Positions 6,165 through 14,996 of a stretch of 64,000 bases of DNA are shown piece after piece. The number at the start of each line of letters is the position of its first letter. Within the stretch, counting starts at the first letter, position 1. The DNA is from Halosimplex litoreum (lineage in GTDB: Archaea > Halobacteriota > Halobacteria > Halobacteriales > Haloarculaceae): positions 2,851,836 through 2,915,835 of the forward strand of contig NZ_CP065856.1 in the NCBI RefSeq assembly GCF_016065055.1, given 5' to 3'. The position numbers were made by a program, and so were the translations under genes. The notes under the pieces are model-generated. The model was given only the letters and a program-made list of their open reading frames with translations. It was not told where the DNA came from and did not search any database.

Positions 6165-8075
6165 ATGAGCCGTTCCGATTCCGAGTCCGCCGCCGCCGCG
6201 TCCGGAGACACGGGGGAGTCTCCCGGATCCGATCCCGGCGCCGACGGCGACTCGGCCGACCCCGCCCCCGAATCCACAGCGAGCGACCGCGACCCGCCGG
6301 ACCCCAGCGGGCCGACCGGCCGATTCGACCGTATCGATAGGACGACCCAGTGGGTCCTCGCCGTCGTCGCCGGCGGCCTGCTCGCTCGTCTCGTCCTCCT
6401 CGGCGCGCGCGTGGCCCACTACGACGAGGGCCGCGTGGCCTGGTGGTCGTCGTACTTCCTCGAGACCGGCCAGTTCGAGTACCGCTACATCATCCACGGC
6501 CCGCTCGTTCAGCACGTCAACAAGTTCCTCTTCGACGCGCTGGGCGCCAACGACTTCACGATGCGGCTGTTCGTGGCGCTGGTCGGGGCCTTCCTCCCGC
6601 TCGCTGCCCTCCTGTTCCGCGAGCACCTCGACGGCGACGAGATCGTGGGCACCGCCTTCTTCCTCGCGTTCAGCCCGCTCCTGCTGTACTACTCCCGTTT
6701 CTTCCGGAGTACACTGCTGGCGGCGGCGTTCGCGTTCGTCGCCTTCGGCCTGCTCGTGCGGGCCTACGACGAGCGGTCGGTCTGGTACGTCTACGGCGCG
6801 GTCGTCCTCGTCGCGCTCGCCTTTACCGCCAAGGAGAACGCCGCGGTGTACCTGCTCGTGTGGGTCGGCGCGAGCGCCCTGTTGCTCGACCAGGCGCTGT
6901 TCCGCACCGGCGACGACAGGTCCGGATTCGACTGGGCCCGCGAGCGCCTCGACGCCCGCACCCGCCCGCTCGGTGACTACGCCGCCGACTTCCTCTGGCA
7001 CGGCGCGGTCGTGGTCGTCCTCTTCCTGGCCGTCACGCTGTACTTCTACGCCCCGCGCTCGCCCGACACCGCCGCGGTCGGCTTCTGGCAGGCGGTCACC
7101 AATCCGACGCTGTTCCCCGATCTGTTCGACCGGACGCTCGACGACGTGGTCGAGGGGTACAGCTACTGGTTCGGCGGGACGACCGACGCCGGTTGCCGGC
7201 AGGACAACATCATCGACGCCTACCTCTGCTTCCTCGGCCAGGAGGTCCACGCGATCGCCCAGTCGGCGCTCGCGCTGACGATGATGGCCGTCGTCGGCTT
7301 CCTCGCCGAGCGCTGGGGTCGCGTCCGCTCGCGGGCCGTCGTCCTCTTTTGTGCCTACTGGGGTTTCGTCTCGATCGTCGGCTACCCGCTCGGCACCGAC
7401 ATCGCCAACGCCTGGATCGCCGTCAACGCGCTCGTGCCGCTGGCCCTTCCGGCGGGCGTCGGTATCGCACTGGTCGTCGACCGCGCCCGCGACTCGGTCC
7501 ACACCGGCTCGGTCAGGTTCGGCGTCACCGCGTTCGCCCTCCTGCTGATCGCCGGCTACATGGCCGGCTCCGCGGGGTGGTACGTCTACATGAACGACAC
7601 CACCGACGACAACGAACTCGTCCAGTACGCCCAGCCGGCCGACGACTTCCGCCCCTCGATGGAAGTACTGCAGGATCACGCCGCCGACCACGAGGGCGTC
7701 GACGTGCTCTTCGTCGGGAACACGTACGTCCGCGACTCTCCGCGGGACGCCGGGATCGAACCGCGCTGTTCCAGCATCAGCGACACCCTCCCGCTGCAGT
7801 GGTACGTCGACGCCTACGGCGCGGAGGGCGACTGCATCCAGGACGAGGAGACCGCCGTCGAGCGCCTCCAGAACGGCGAGGTCGACCCGCTGGTCGTCAT
7901 CGCACCCAACTCCCTGGAGACGGACCTGGCGCCCGCGATGGACGGGTACGACTCCGACGTCTACCGCCTGCGACACTACGGCAGCGAGGCCGTCTTCTTC
8001 AGCGACCGCACGTCCGACGGGTCGAACGCCAACGCGGGCGCCGTCGAACCGCGCGCGCTCGCCGTCGGGAACTGA
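6165..8075 (+). CDS. TIGR03663 / Agl23-like GT-C membrane protein
   Basis: 636 residues. An acidic, disordered N-terminus (residues 1-60) leads into ten or more membrane helices and an extracytoplasmic C-terminal domain from about residue 480. Just after the first helix is the GT-C style acidic motif AHYDEGRVAWWSSYFLETG, and a second loop reads YIIHGPLVQHVNKFLFDALG, as in family TIGR03663. Members are described as flippase-associated proteins acting near lipid-linked glycan export in N-glycosylation. A sugar donor cannot be read from the sequence. The large sequon-rich surface protein at 48 kb could be a client of this pathway, which is only an inference. Confidence 0.85.
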   Translation: MSRSDSESAAAASGDTGESPGSDPGADGDSADPAPESTASDRDPPDPSGPTGRFDRIDRTTQWVLAVVAGGLLARLVLLGARVAHYDEGRVAWWSSYFLETGQFEYRYIIHGPLVQHVNKFLFDALGANDFTMRLFVALVGAFLPLAALLFREHLDGDEIVGTAFFLAFSPLLLYYSRFFRSTLLAAAFAFVAFGLLVRAYDERSVWYVYGAVVLVALAFTAKENAAVYLLVWVGASALLLDQALFRTGDDRSGFDWARERLDARTRPLGDYAADFLWHGAVVVVLFLAVTLYFYAPRSPDTAAVGFWQAVTNPTLFPDLFDRTLDDVVEGYSYWFGGTTDAGCRQDNIIDAYLCFLGQEVHAIAQSALALTMMAVVGFLAERWGRVRSRAVVLFCAYWGFVSIVGYPLGTDIANAWIAVNALVPLALPAGVGIALVVDRARDSVHTGSVRFGVTAFALLLIAGYMAGSAGWYVYMNDTTDDNELVQYAQPADDFRPSMEVLQDHAADHEGVDVLFVGNTYVRDSPRDAGIEPRCSSISDTLPLQWYVDAYGAEGDCIQDEETAVERLQNGEVDPLVVIAPNSLETDLAPAMDGYDSDVYRLRHYGSEAVFFSDRTSDGSNANAGAVEPRALAVGN

Positions 8076-8140
8076 GCGGTCGCGGGGACGCTCCTCGCCG
8101 TCCCGTCACAGCCCGAACCGCCCACTGCGACTCCAACCCC

Positions 8141-9031
8141 CTACCGCGACCCGCGCTCGCGCTCCCACCCTCGAACCAGCGCCGTTAGCGTCTCGTTGAC
8201 CGGCACCGCTCGCTCGGCTCGCTCGACCACCGCGCCGTTGATCGCGTCGACTTCCGTCCGTGTTCCGGCCTCGACGTCCTGCAGCATCGACGACCGGTTG
8301 GCGCTCGTCGCCGCCGCCACCCGCTCGACCGCCTCGACGGCCGCGCCGTCGGCCAAGTCGATCCCCCGCTCGCGCGCGACGCGAGCCGTCTCTCTCGCCG
8401 CGCGGCGCGCCGTCTCGCCCGCGGGACCGTCGACGAGCGCGCCGTTCTCGACGCGCGCCAGCGCGGTCACGGCGTTGATCCCCGCGTTGACCGACAGCTT
8501 CGTCCAGCGCCGCCGCGGCATGTCCGCGGCGACCGTCGTCTCGACGTCCGCGCCGCCCAGCGCCCCGCCGACCGATTCGGCGACCGCCGACTCTCCGCCG
8601 TCGGGCGGTCCGAGCGCGACCTCACCACGGCCGGTACATTCGACGGTCCCCGGTTCGGTCAGCCGCGCGCCGTAGGTGCAGGTGCCCGCGAGCACCGGCG
8701 CGTCGAGCGCGCCCGCCAGCGTCCGCTCGTTGTCCAGCCCGTTCTGGACCGAGAGGACCGCGTCCAGATCCGCGGCACCGAGCGCCTCGGCCGCGGCCGC
8801 CGTGTCGAAGGCCTTGACGGCGACGAGCGCGAGGTCGAATCGTTCGTCGGGGACCGCAGTCGTCGCCGCGGGCTCGACGCGGACCGAACACTCACCGGTG
8901 ATCCGGAGCCCGTCGGCGCGAACCCGCTCGACGTGCGGGGCGCGACCGACCAGCGTCACGTCGTGGGCGCGCGCGAGCAGCCCCCCGAGGAGGCTCCCGA
9001 GGCTGCCGGCGCCGAAGACGAGGACGCGCAC
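8141..9031 (-). CDS. panE: 2-dehydropantoate 2-reductase family (ketopantoate reductase)
   Basis: 296 residues from the ATG at 9031. The protein reduces ketopantoate to pantoate with NADPH in coenzyme A synthesis. The dinucleotide-binding motif GAGSLG is at residues 7-12, followed by HDVTLVGR. The middle region has LVAVKAFDT and VQNGLDNE, with Lys and Asn as in ApbA/PanE enzymes. The C-terminal helical domain (WTKLSVNAGINAVTALARVENG) carries the catalytic Lys and Asn. Length is normal. It is followed 9 bases upstream by a rubredoxin-like gene on the same strand. Confidence 0.88.
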   Translation of the reverse strand: MRVLVFGAGSLGSLLGGLLARAHDVTLVGRAPHVERVRADGLRITGECSVRVEPAATTAVPDERFDLALVAVKAFDTAAAAEALGAADLDAVLSVQNGLDNERTLAGALDAPVLAGTCTYGARLTEPGTVECTGRGEVALGPPDGGESAVAESVGGALGGADVETTVAADMPRRRWTKLSVNAGINAVTALARVENGALVDGPAGETARRAARETARVARERGIDLADGAAVEAVERVAAATSANRSSMLQDVEAGTRTEVDAINGAVVERAERAVPVNETLTALVRGWERERGSR

Positions 9032-9040
9032 GGCCGGGCG

Positions 9041-9334
9041 TCAGTCCTCGGCCCAGTAGTAGATGCTCTCGCGCTCGGCGCCACAGGCCGGGCAGGTCTC
9101 CGGGATCTCCTCGATGTCTCCCATCTCGCCGCAGTCCCAGCAGCGCCACATCAGCTCGGCCTCGCCGCTGTCCGCGGTCGTCGACAGGTGTTGCCCCATG
9201 CCCGCGATCCCGTCTTCGGTCGTCACGTAGAAGCCGTGTTCGTCGAACCCGCGGACGGTCCCCAGTCGGTTCCCCTCGTCGTCGAAGACCGCCTGACCGA
9301 AGCCCAGGTCGGGCGCTTCGTCTGGCTCGCTCAT
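9041..9334 (-). CDS. Rubredoxin-like zinc-ribbon protein (DUF7130-like)
   Basis: 97 residues from the ATG at 9334; a longer frame to 9361 starts inside the promoter region. The N-terminal half is a small beta domain (FDDEGNRLGTVRGFDEHGFYVTTEDG) resembling PRC-barrel strands. The C-terminal half has a metal site WRCWDCGEMGD plus ETCPACGAER, two CxxC pairs as in rubredoxin or zinc ribbons. Role unknown; the family is widespread in haloarchaea. Ten bases separate it from panE, so the two are probably one operon. Confidence 0.82.
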   Translation of the reverse strand: MSEPDEAPDLGFGQAVFDDEGNRLGTVRGFDEHGFYVTTEDGIAGMGQHLSTTADSGEAELMWRCWDCGEMGDIEEIPETCPACGAERESIYYWAED

Positions 9335-9534
9335 ACGTGAACCGACGCCCGACCGCTGCATAAATGTGAGTGTCGACTCCGGTGACGGTCTTCAGTGCGT
9401 GTCTCGGTTGTAACGGTGGCCTTGTTCGATATGTTGTGGACGGGGGTCGGGTGAGCGCGACCGCAGGTGACGGTGAACGATGAAAGCCCTCGCCGCGCTC
9501 GCTCTGAAACGGACCGACCACACGCACCAGTAGA

Positions 9535-9900
9535 CGGTGAACGCCCTCGGCCCGCTCGCGGTCGCTACGCGACATATCCACGCTCTCCGCACCGTCCGCG
9601 CGGATAGGGGTCGCGTAGACGACTCCCGGCGCGAGCGCGCCTCGCCCGTTCAGTCCGCCAGGAGAGCAAGCTCTCCTGAGCCCTGACTCGCTTCGCTCGT
9701 CAGGACACCAGGGACCGCACGGCACTGCGACCGCCCCGCACAGCACCGCAGACGGCCTCACACCTCCCCAGCCGATTCGGTCGCAGGCTCCCTCATCCAC
9801 TGTCAGAGCACGCTCTGACAAGCCTTCGTTCACACGTTCACGAAGACCTCGCGCGACTGTTTCGAGCGGCCCGCCAAGAGGCGGGCACGCTCGACAGCGC
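9535..9900 (+). repeat. Hairpin-rich dispersed repeat, copy A
   Basis: The 650-base gap 9335-9983 has no supported gene. From 9535 it matches a second copy at 55108-55362. Conserved blocks are GTGAACGCCCTCG, CCCGCTCGCGGTCGCT, GAGCGCGCCTCGCCCGTTCA, GTCCGCCAGGAG and GCACCGCAGACGGCC. Between them lie hairpins: 9567-9616 (outer arms ACGCGAC/GTCGCGT), 9660-9677 (AGGAGAGC, AA, GCTCTCCT), 9682-9704 (CCTGAC, core TCGCTTCGCTC, GTCAGG), 9801-9820 (arms of nine) and 9869-9886 (GCCCGCC, AAGA, GGCGGGC). A partial extra copy of the first block seems present near 9470-9500. The right border is approximate. Confidence 0.75.
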
Positions 9901-9983
9901 ACGCCAACCGCACCGCTCACCGCAACCGCACCCACTCCGCGCCCCGCGACCGCTCGGTACACCACCTCCACTGAACACCGCGC

Positions 9984-12900
9984 TCACCGCCCGGAGTGGG
10001 GGTCGAACAGCTCGTCGAACACCTTCCGCTGGGCGGCGCGGAGGTGCTGGTGGTAGGTGGGTCGGGAGATGTCCATCGACCCGGCCAGGTCGTCGCCGTC
10101 GACGTCCCGGGGCCACTCGAAGAAGCCGCCGAGGTAGGCGGTTCGGATGGCGGTCTCCTGACGGTCGGTGAAGCGGTCGGTGACGGCCTCGCGGAACTCC
10201 TGGCGGGTGCGGACCGGCCGCTCGTGTTCGTGGTAGCCGACGAGGTCGGTACCGCGGTGGCGGTCGGAGACGAGCTCGAACACCTCCCGCGCTTCGGCCT
10301 CGTAGGGCAGTTCGATGGTGTAGCGGACGAGGCCGTCCTCGGCGGTGACCGACCGGGTGACCGCGCCGTGGTCGGCCAGCAACTCGACCAGCGAGTCGTC
10401 GACGACGGCCTCGAACAGCACGTCGTCGTCGTGGTCGGCGATGACGCTCGACGCCTCGACGCCGTCGGTGCTCGCGAGTATCGACGCGATCTCCTCGGCG
10501 TCGGCCCCGCTGGCGGTGACGTACAGTCGGATACTCCCGTCGGCCTCGTGGACCGAACCCGTCAGTTCGTAGGTCGCGTCGGTCTGTGCGGAGAGCCGGT
10601 TGAACAGGAGGTCGTCGTCCCGGACGGTGAACTCCAGTTCGACGACGCGGTCCGTCGAGAGGATGCGACCGCTCTCGATGGCGTTGATGGCGTTGGCGAC
10701 CGCGCGTCCGAGCGCGTCGAGGACGACCTGCTCGCGGTCGGCGACGGCGTCGAGCGCGGGCGCGTAGACACAGAGGACGCCGTAACTGGCGTCCTTGTAC
10801 GTGAGCGGGACGGCGATCATCGACCCGAGACCCGCCTCGCTGGCGGTTGCGTGGACGCTCCCGCCTGGCGAGTCGGCGAGGTCGTCGACGATGTGGATGG
10901 TCTCGTCGTCGAGCGCGAGCGCGGCGGGATCTGCGGCGTCGCGAGCGGCCGAGCGGTCCACCGACAGGTCCGCGACGGCGTCGGCGAGCTCGGGCACGTC
11001 GCCCGCCCAGGCGCTGGCTTCGATGCGCTCGGCAGCCAGATCGGGCCGGCCGATCCAGGCGAAGGTGTAAGGCTCGGTCGCGACGAGTTGGTCGACGACG
11101 CCGGCTTCGAGTTCCGCTCTGGTCCCGGCCTGGACGAGCACCTCGACGGTGTTCTCGATGAGGCCGTTGATCCGGTCGACGAGCGTGTCGACCCGCTCGC
11201 GGGCTTCGCGGACCTCCTGTTCGCGCTTGGCACGGTTGGCCGCAGCGGCGGCGCTGGTCGCCAGCAGTTGCACGGCCTGCCGGTCCGTGTTCGAGAAGGC
11301 GTCGACCGTCTCGGCACCGATGCTGATGGTGCCGTGGACGCCCATCGGGATATGCAGCGCCGAGCGGACGATATCGTGCGGGTGGTCGTCGTCGCCGGTC
11401 GTGGTGTCTTCGACGACGACCAGCTCGCCGTCGACGAACGCCCGCCCGGGCCCGCCCTCGTCCACGTCGTAGGTCGGCGTCACGACACCGCGTTCGGCGA
11501 CCGCGTCGGTCGTCCCCACGGGTTCGAGGCGGTCGGTCTCGCGGTCGAACAGGCGGACGGTGTTCAGCTCGAAGCCGAGCACGTCTTCGATCGCCTGGGT
11601 GGCCATCTCGGCGACCTCCTCGCGGTCGCGGGCCTGCATGAGCGACCGCGAGGAGGTGACCAGCTCCGACAGCATCTCCCGGTGAGCCTTCTGCTCGGTC
11701 ACGTCCCGGACGACGCCGACGACGCCGCGGGCCGCCCCCTCGTCACCGGTCAGCGCCGTCAGGCTGTCCTCGCAAGGGATCGGCGGGCCGCGCTTGCGCT
11801 GGACGACCGATTCGACCGTGCGCTCGGTCGCTTCGCCCGCGAGCAGCGCGTCGACGGCTGCCTCGGTCGCGTCGTCGTCCTTGACGACCGAGACGTGTTC
11901 GCCGACGAGGTCCTCGGAGTCGTACCCGGTGATCCGACACATCGAGGGGTTGACGAAGGTGAACCGCCCCGCTTCGTCGAGCTCGTAGACGCCGTCGTCG
12001 ATGGCCCGGACGATGGTCTCGTAGCGACCAAGATCCCGGTCGCGCTCGCGCCGTTCGAGTTCGTAGCTGACCCACTCGACAAGCAGTTCGATGAACGTCT
12101 CCTCGGCGTCGGTAAAGGGCGCGTCGCGGGCCTCGGCGCTACCGAAACAGAGCGTTCCGTACAGCTCGCCGCCGACCAGCAGCTTTCCGCCCAGGTAACA
12201 CTCCATGCCGTGGCGCTCGTAGGCTGGGTCGTCGTCCCACCCCTCCGCGGCGGCGTGTTCGAGCGCGAGCAGCCCGTCGGTCTCGACGGTTCGCCGGCAG
12301 TAGCTCTCCGCGACGGGCTGGTGGGCGCCGGAGTCGACCCCCGTCTCTCCGTGGGCGGCGACGACCGTCTGGGTGTCACCGTCGATCCGCGTCAGGTATC
12401 CCATCGGCAGGTCCAGTCGCTCGCAGCCGACCGCCAGCGCTTGCTCCAGCTTCTCGTCGAACGACCGGTCGCGCGAGGAGGCCAGCCGCTGGAGGTCCCG
12501 CAACGCCCGTTCGTTGCGCCGTAGCTCTGCCTTCGTCCGCTTTCGTTCGGTCACGTCGCGGACGTACACCGACAGTCCGTCGGCGGCCGGGAACACCGAG
12601 ACCTCCAGCCAGTTGTCCGCTGGTTCGTAGCGGGTCTCGAAGGTACGGACCTCCTGGCTCGCCAGCGCCTCGCGGTACTCCCGCTCGAAGACGCTCCCTT
12701 CGATCTCGGGCAACGCTTCCCAGACGACCTCGCCGACGGCGGCGTCGGCCGGTTCGCCCAGCGCCTCGGCCGCCGGGTCGTTGAGGTAGGTGATCCGCCA
12801 GTCGTCGTCCAACCCGACGATCGCCGCGTCGACGCGTTCGAGGACCCGTTCGGCGCTCGCCCCCGACGGTGTCGCCCGGAGCGCGTCCGCGCCGTCACCG

Positions 12901-13334
12901 GCCCCACCCGTTACCGTACGCTCGCCGCTCCCGTCCGCCGCCGTGGGCCCGCCCGTCGCCCGGTCGTTCCCGTTCGCCAGCAACCGGTCGACACGCCGCG
13001 CCAGAACGGCTCCGGCCCCGTCACCCGCTCGCACGAAATCGGCGACACCGGCGTCGAACGCCGCCGTCGGCCCCGGGTCGTCGTCACCCTCGGCGAGGAG
13101 CACGACGGGCGTTCCCGCGGGGCCGCCCGCCCGTTCCACGAGGGTCGCGAGCCCGTCGGCCGTCGCCGAGCCGACCCAGACGACACAGTCGGCGTCCGTC
13201 GGGTCGAGTTCGCCGGGGGCCGCCGCGGTCGCCGTCTCGGTGGTCACCCCGTCGACCGCCCCGAGGTCGTCGGCGACCGCCGCGGCGTCGCCGTCCGGCC
13301 GACCGGCTATCAGGACCTCGTCACACTCAACCAT
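9984..13334 (-). CDS. Bat-like multidomain sensor and HTH_10 regulator
   Basis: 1116 residues from MVECDEV at 13334; the frame extends upstream but into non-coding sequence. Approximate domain order: receiver-like N-terminus (1-130), PAS (165-275, ending YVRDVTERKRT), GAF (290-440), PAS (450-570, ending VVRDVTEQKAH), GAF (580-730), GAF (760-900), a Bat 'GAF-PAS associated' domain (about 910-1050), and a C-terminal HTH_10 (about 1060-1110; FTDRQETAIRTAYLGGFFEWPRDVDGD). This is the plan of bacterio-opsin activator Bat, which senses redox or light in Halobacterium. No histidine kinase domain is present, so it probably acts directly on DNA. Its target is unknown; no opsin gene is nearby. Confidence 0.9.
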   Translation of the reverse strand: MVECDEVLIAGRPDGDAAAVADDLGAVDGVTTETATAAAPGELDPTDADCVVWVGSATADGLATLVERAGGPAGTPVVLLAEGDDDPGPTAAFDAGVADFVRAGDGAGAVLARRVDRLLANGNDRATGGPTAADGSGERTVTGGAGDGADALRATPSGASAERVLERVDAAIVGLDDDWRITYLNDPAAEALGEPADAAVGEVVWEALPEIEGSVFEREYREALASQEVRTFETRYEPADNWLEVSVFPAADGLSVYVRDVTERKRTKAELRRNERALRDLQRLASSRDRSFDEKLEQALAVGCERLDLPMGYLTRIDGDTQTVVAAHGETGVDSGAHQPVAESYCRRTVETDGLLALEHAAAEGWDDDPAYERHGMECYLGGKLLVGGELYGTLCFGSAEARDAPFTDAEETFIELLVEWVSYELERRERDRDLGRYETIVRAIDDGVYELDEAGRFTFVNPSMCRITGYDSEDLVGEHVSVVKDDDATEAAVDALLAGEATERTVESVVQRKRGPPIPCEDSLTALTGDEGAARGVVGVVRDVTEQKAHREMLSELVTSSRSLMQARDREEVAEMATQAIEDVLGFELNTVRLFDRETDRLEPVGTTDAVAERGVVTPTYDVDEGGPGRAFVDGELVVVEDTTTGDDDHPHDIVRSALHIPMGVHGTISIGAETVDAFSNTDRQAVQLLATSAAAAANRAKREQEVREARERVDTLVDRINGLIENTVEVLVQAGTRAELEAGVVDQLVATEPYTFAWIGRPDLAAERIEASAWAGDVPELADAVADLSVDRSAARDAADPAALALDDETIHIVDDLADSPGGSVHATASEAGLGSMIAVPLTYKDASYGVLCVYAPALDAVADREQVVLDALGRAVANAINAIESGRILSTDRVVELEFTVRDDDLLFNRLSAQTDATYELTGSVHEADGSIRLYVTASGADAEEIASILASTDGVEASSVIADHDDDVLFEAVVDDSLVELLADHGAVTRSVTAEDGLVRYTIELPYEAEAREVFELVSDRHRGTDLVGYHEHERPVRTRQEFREAVTDRFTDRQETAIRTAYLGGFFEWPRDVDGDDLAGSMDISRPTYHQHLRAAQRKVFDELFDPHSGR

Positions 13335-13744
13335 TGGAGCCGTCTTTCGCTCGAAGCGGCTTAAACCCAAGTATCGGCGCGGTGGCGTGACCCGCCGGTG
13401 AGAGTGTCTGCCTTCGCCAGCGATACTGGCCGTGAGGAAATGAACGGCCGCGACCGGACACGCCGTCGGCTGACCGAGAGGAGACTGTCGGAAGCGGTAG
13501 TTGGGCGGTGGCCGTGCGGAGGCGGTGGCAGGATCGATCGTACCGGACGAGAGCGCGAAGCGACCGAGCTGTCTGGCCCTTTTGACCCCTGTTTTCCCGC
13601 CCGAGTTTCCCGCAGCGAGGCTTCGAGTCGCGAGGACAGCCGGTCGGGGAGGGGATGGTAGCGTGCGCGGTCCGGGAGTGAGCGAACGCGAAGCGTTCGC
13701 GAACATCGGACGGCGCACGACCGACGACCGAAGGGAGGAAGGAG
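13335..13744. other. Non-coding region with one strong hairpin
   Basis: No supported coding sequence lies between the Bat-like gene and the tRNA region. It contains a hairpin at 13682-13700: GCGAACGC, GAA loop, GCGTTCGC, with arms of 8 bases. Open frames here are Arg- and Ser-rich and have no haloarchaeal protein character. Confidence 0.55.
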
Positions 13745-13766
13745 TGCGCCGTCCGGGAATCGAACC
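13745..13766 (-). repeat. Fragment of the tRNA-Gly 3' end (possible attachment-site scar)
   Basis: On the minus strand this reads GGTTCGATTCCCGGACGG then CGCA, the T-loop and 3' acceptor half of tRNA-Gly. The whole fragment differs from the functional gene at 13882-13952 at about 2 of 22 positions. It has no 5' half. The two copies are in direct orientation, about 140 bases apart, as left by integration at a tRNA 3' end. Confidence 0.65.
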
Positions 13767-13881
13767 GGAGGAAGACGTTCCGGGCGTGCGGTCTCACTCC
13801 GTTCGACCGTTCCGGGGCTGCGACTTCCAGGGTTCAATTCTCGGTGGCGATGATGTCTCTCACTGGCGTTCGAGACAATCA

Positions 13882-13952
13882 TGCGCCGTCCGGGAATTGA
13901 ACCCGGGCTATTAGCTTGGGAAGCTAATGTCCTACCACTGGACCAACGGCGC
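13882..13952 (-). tRNA. tRNA-Gly (anticodon CCC)
   Basis: 71 bases. Acceptor stem GCGCCGT pairs with ACGGCGC, followed by discriminator A; no CCA is encoded. The D-loop region TTGGTCCAGTGGTAGGAC is normal. The anticodon stem-loop is TTAGC-TTCCCAA-GCTAA, placing CCC at positions 34-36. The T arm is CCGGG-TTCAATT-CCCGG. It decodes GGG. Confidence 0.96.
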
Positions 13953-14129
13953 TCACATCGTTCGCCCCGCGGCTCGCAGTCCGGGGGACTGCTCACCAAC
14001 GGCGCGCCCTCGTTGCATCCGTCAGTCGCAGTCCCGATCACTTGAACGTAGCGCTTCCGTCGAGTGGACGGACGGTCACCGATCCCCGATGACACGAGGG
14101 TATTAGTCGCACTCGTGCCAACGATCGGT

Positions 14130-14963
14130 ATGGCTACGACCGAGGAACTGGTCCGAGCGACGGAGCCGCTCGATATGTCCCTCTCGACCGAGGAACTCGA
14201 CGCGCACCGCGAACACGTCACCGACTTCATCGCCGCCCAGTACGAGGCCGCGGGCGCCGACCGGGTAGTGATGGGGCTCTCCGGCGGCATCGACAGCACG
14301 CTCACCTCGCATCTGGCCGTCGAGGCGGTGGGCGCGGAGAACGTCCGCGCGCTGGTGATGCCCAGCGAGGTCAACCGCGAGGCGAACATGAGCGACGCCG
14401 AGCGGGTCGCGAGCGACCTGCTGGACGTGGAGTACGACGTGGTGGAGATCACGCCCATCGCCGACGCGTTCCTCGACGCCTACCCCGACGCCGAGAGCGA
14501 TCGGATGGCGACGGGGAACCTCTACGTGCGGATCCGCGCGGTGTTGAACTACCTCGTGGCCAACACCGAGGGGGGCCTCGTCGTCGGCACCGGCAACCGG
14601 ACGGAGGCGCTGGTGGGCTACTTCACGAAGTACGGCGACGGCGCCGTGGACTGTCACCCGATCGCGAACCTCTACAAGCAGCAGGTCCGCCAGCTCGCCC
14701 GTCACGTCGGCGTGCCCGACGACCTGGCGGCCAAGGAGGCCAGCGCCGGTATGTGGGTCGACCAGACCGACGAGGGGGAACTCGGGATGGACTACGACAC
14801 GCTCGATTCGATCCTGGCGCTGCACGTCGACGGGCCGCTGTCGGTGTCGGCGACGGCCGAGCACATCGGCGTCGACGCCGAGACGATCGAGCGGGTCCGC
14901 GGACTGTACGAGGCCAGCGAACACAAGCGAGCGGCGCCGCCGGGGCCCGAGTCGCTGTACTGA
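14130..14963 (+). CDS. nadE: NH3-dependent NAD+ synthetase
   Basis: 277 residues from MATTEEL at 14130; a longer frame from 14064 overlaps the likely promoter, and MSLSTEEL at 14175 is another possible start. The enzyme amidates deamido-NAD with ammonia and ATP, the last step of NAD synthesis. The ATP-pyrophosphatase loop SGGIDST is at residues 51-57. Other NadE motifs are present: NLYVRIRAVLNYLVAN, GTGNRTEALVGYFTKYGDGAVD and PIANLYKQQVRQLARHVGVP. No glutaminase domain is present, so ammonia is the nitrogen source. Confidence 0.95.
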   Translation: MATTEELVRATEPLDMSLSTEELDAHREHVTDFIAAQYEAAGADRVVMGLSGGIDSTLTSHLAVEAVGAENVRALVMPSEVNREANMSDAERVASDLLDVEYDVVEITPIADAFLDAYPDAESDRMATGNLYVRIRAVLNYLVANTEGGLVVGTGNRTEALVGYFTKYGDGAVDCHPIANLYKQQVRQLARHVGVPDDLAAKEASAGMWVDQTDEGELGMDYDTLDSILALHVDGPLSVSATAEHIGVDAETIERVRGLYEASEHKRAAPPGPESLY

Positions 14964-14996
14964 ATCGCGAAGAAGTGGTCCCTTTCGGGTCGAGCG

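Noticed and set aside
5775-7976. 733-codon open frame on the minus strand opposite the Agl23-like gene
   Set aside because: Arg/Glu/Val-rich sequence without motifs; it is the antisense shadow created by GC-rich third positions, and the plus-strand frame has clear membrane helices.
13828-13856. GGTTCAATTC-like stretch that resembles a second tRNA T-arm on the plus strand
   Set aside because: The stem pairs poorly and no acceptor, D or anticodon arm can be drawn around it. Possibly debris, but not a supported feature.
13361-14458. 365-codon minus-strand frame running through tRNA-Gly
   Set aside because: It crosses a tRNA and the palindromic region and has no protein character.
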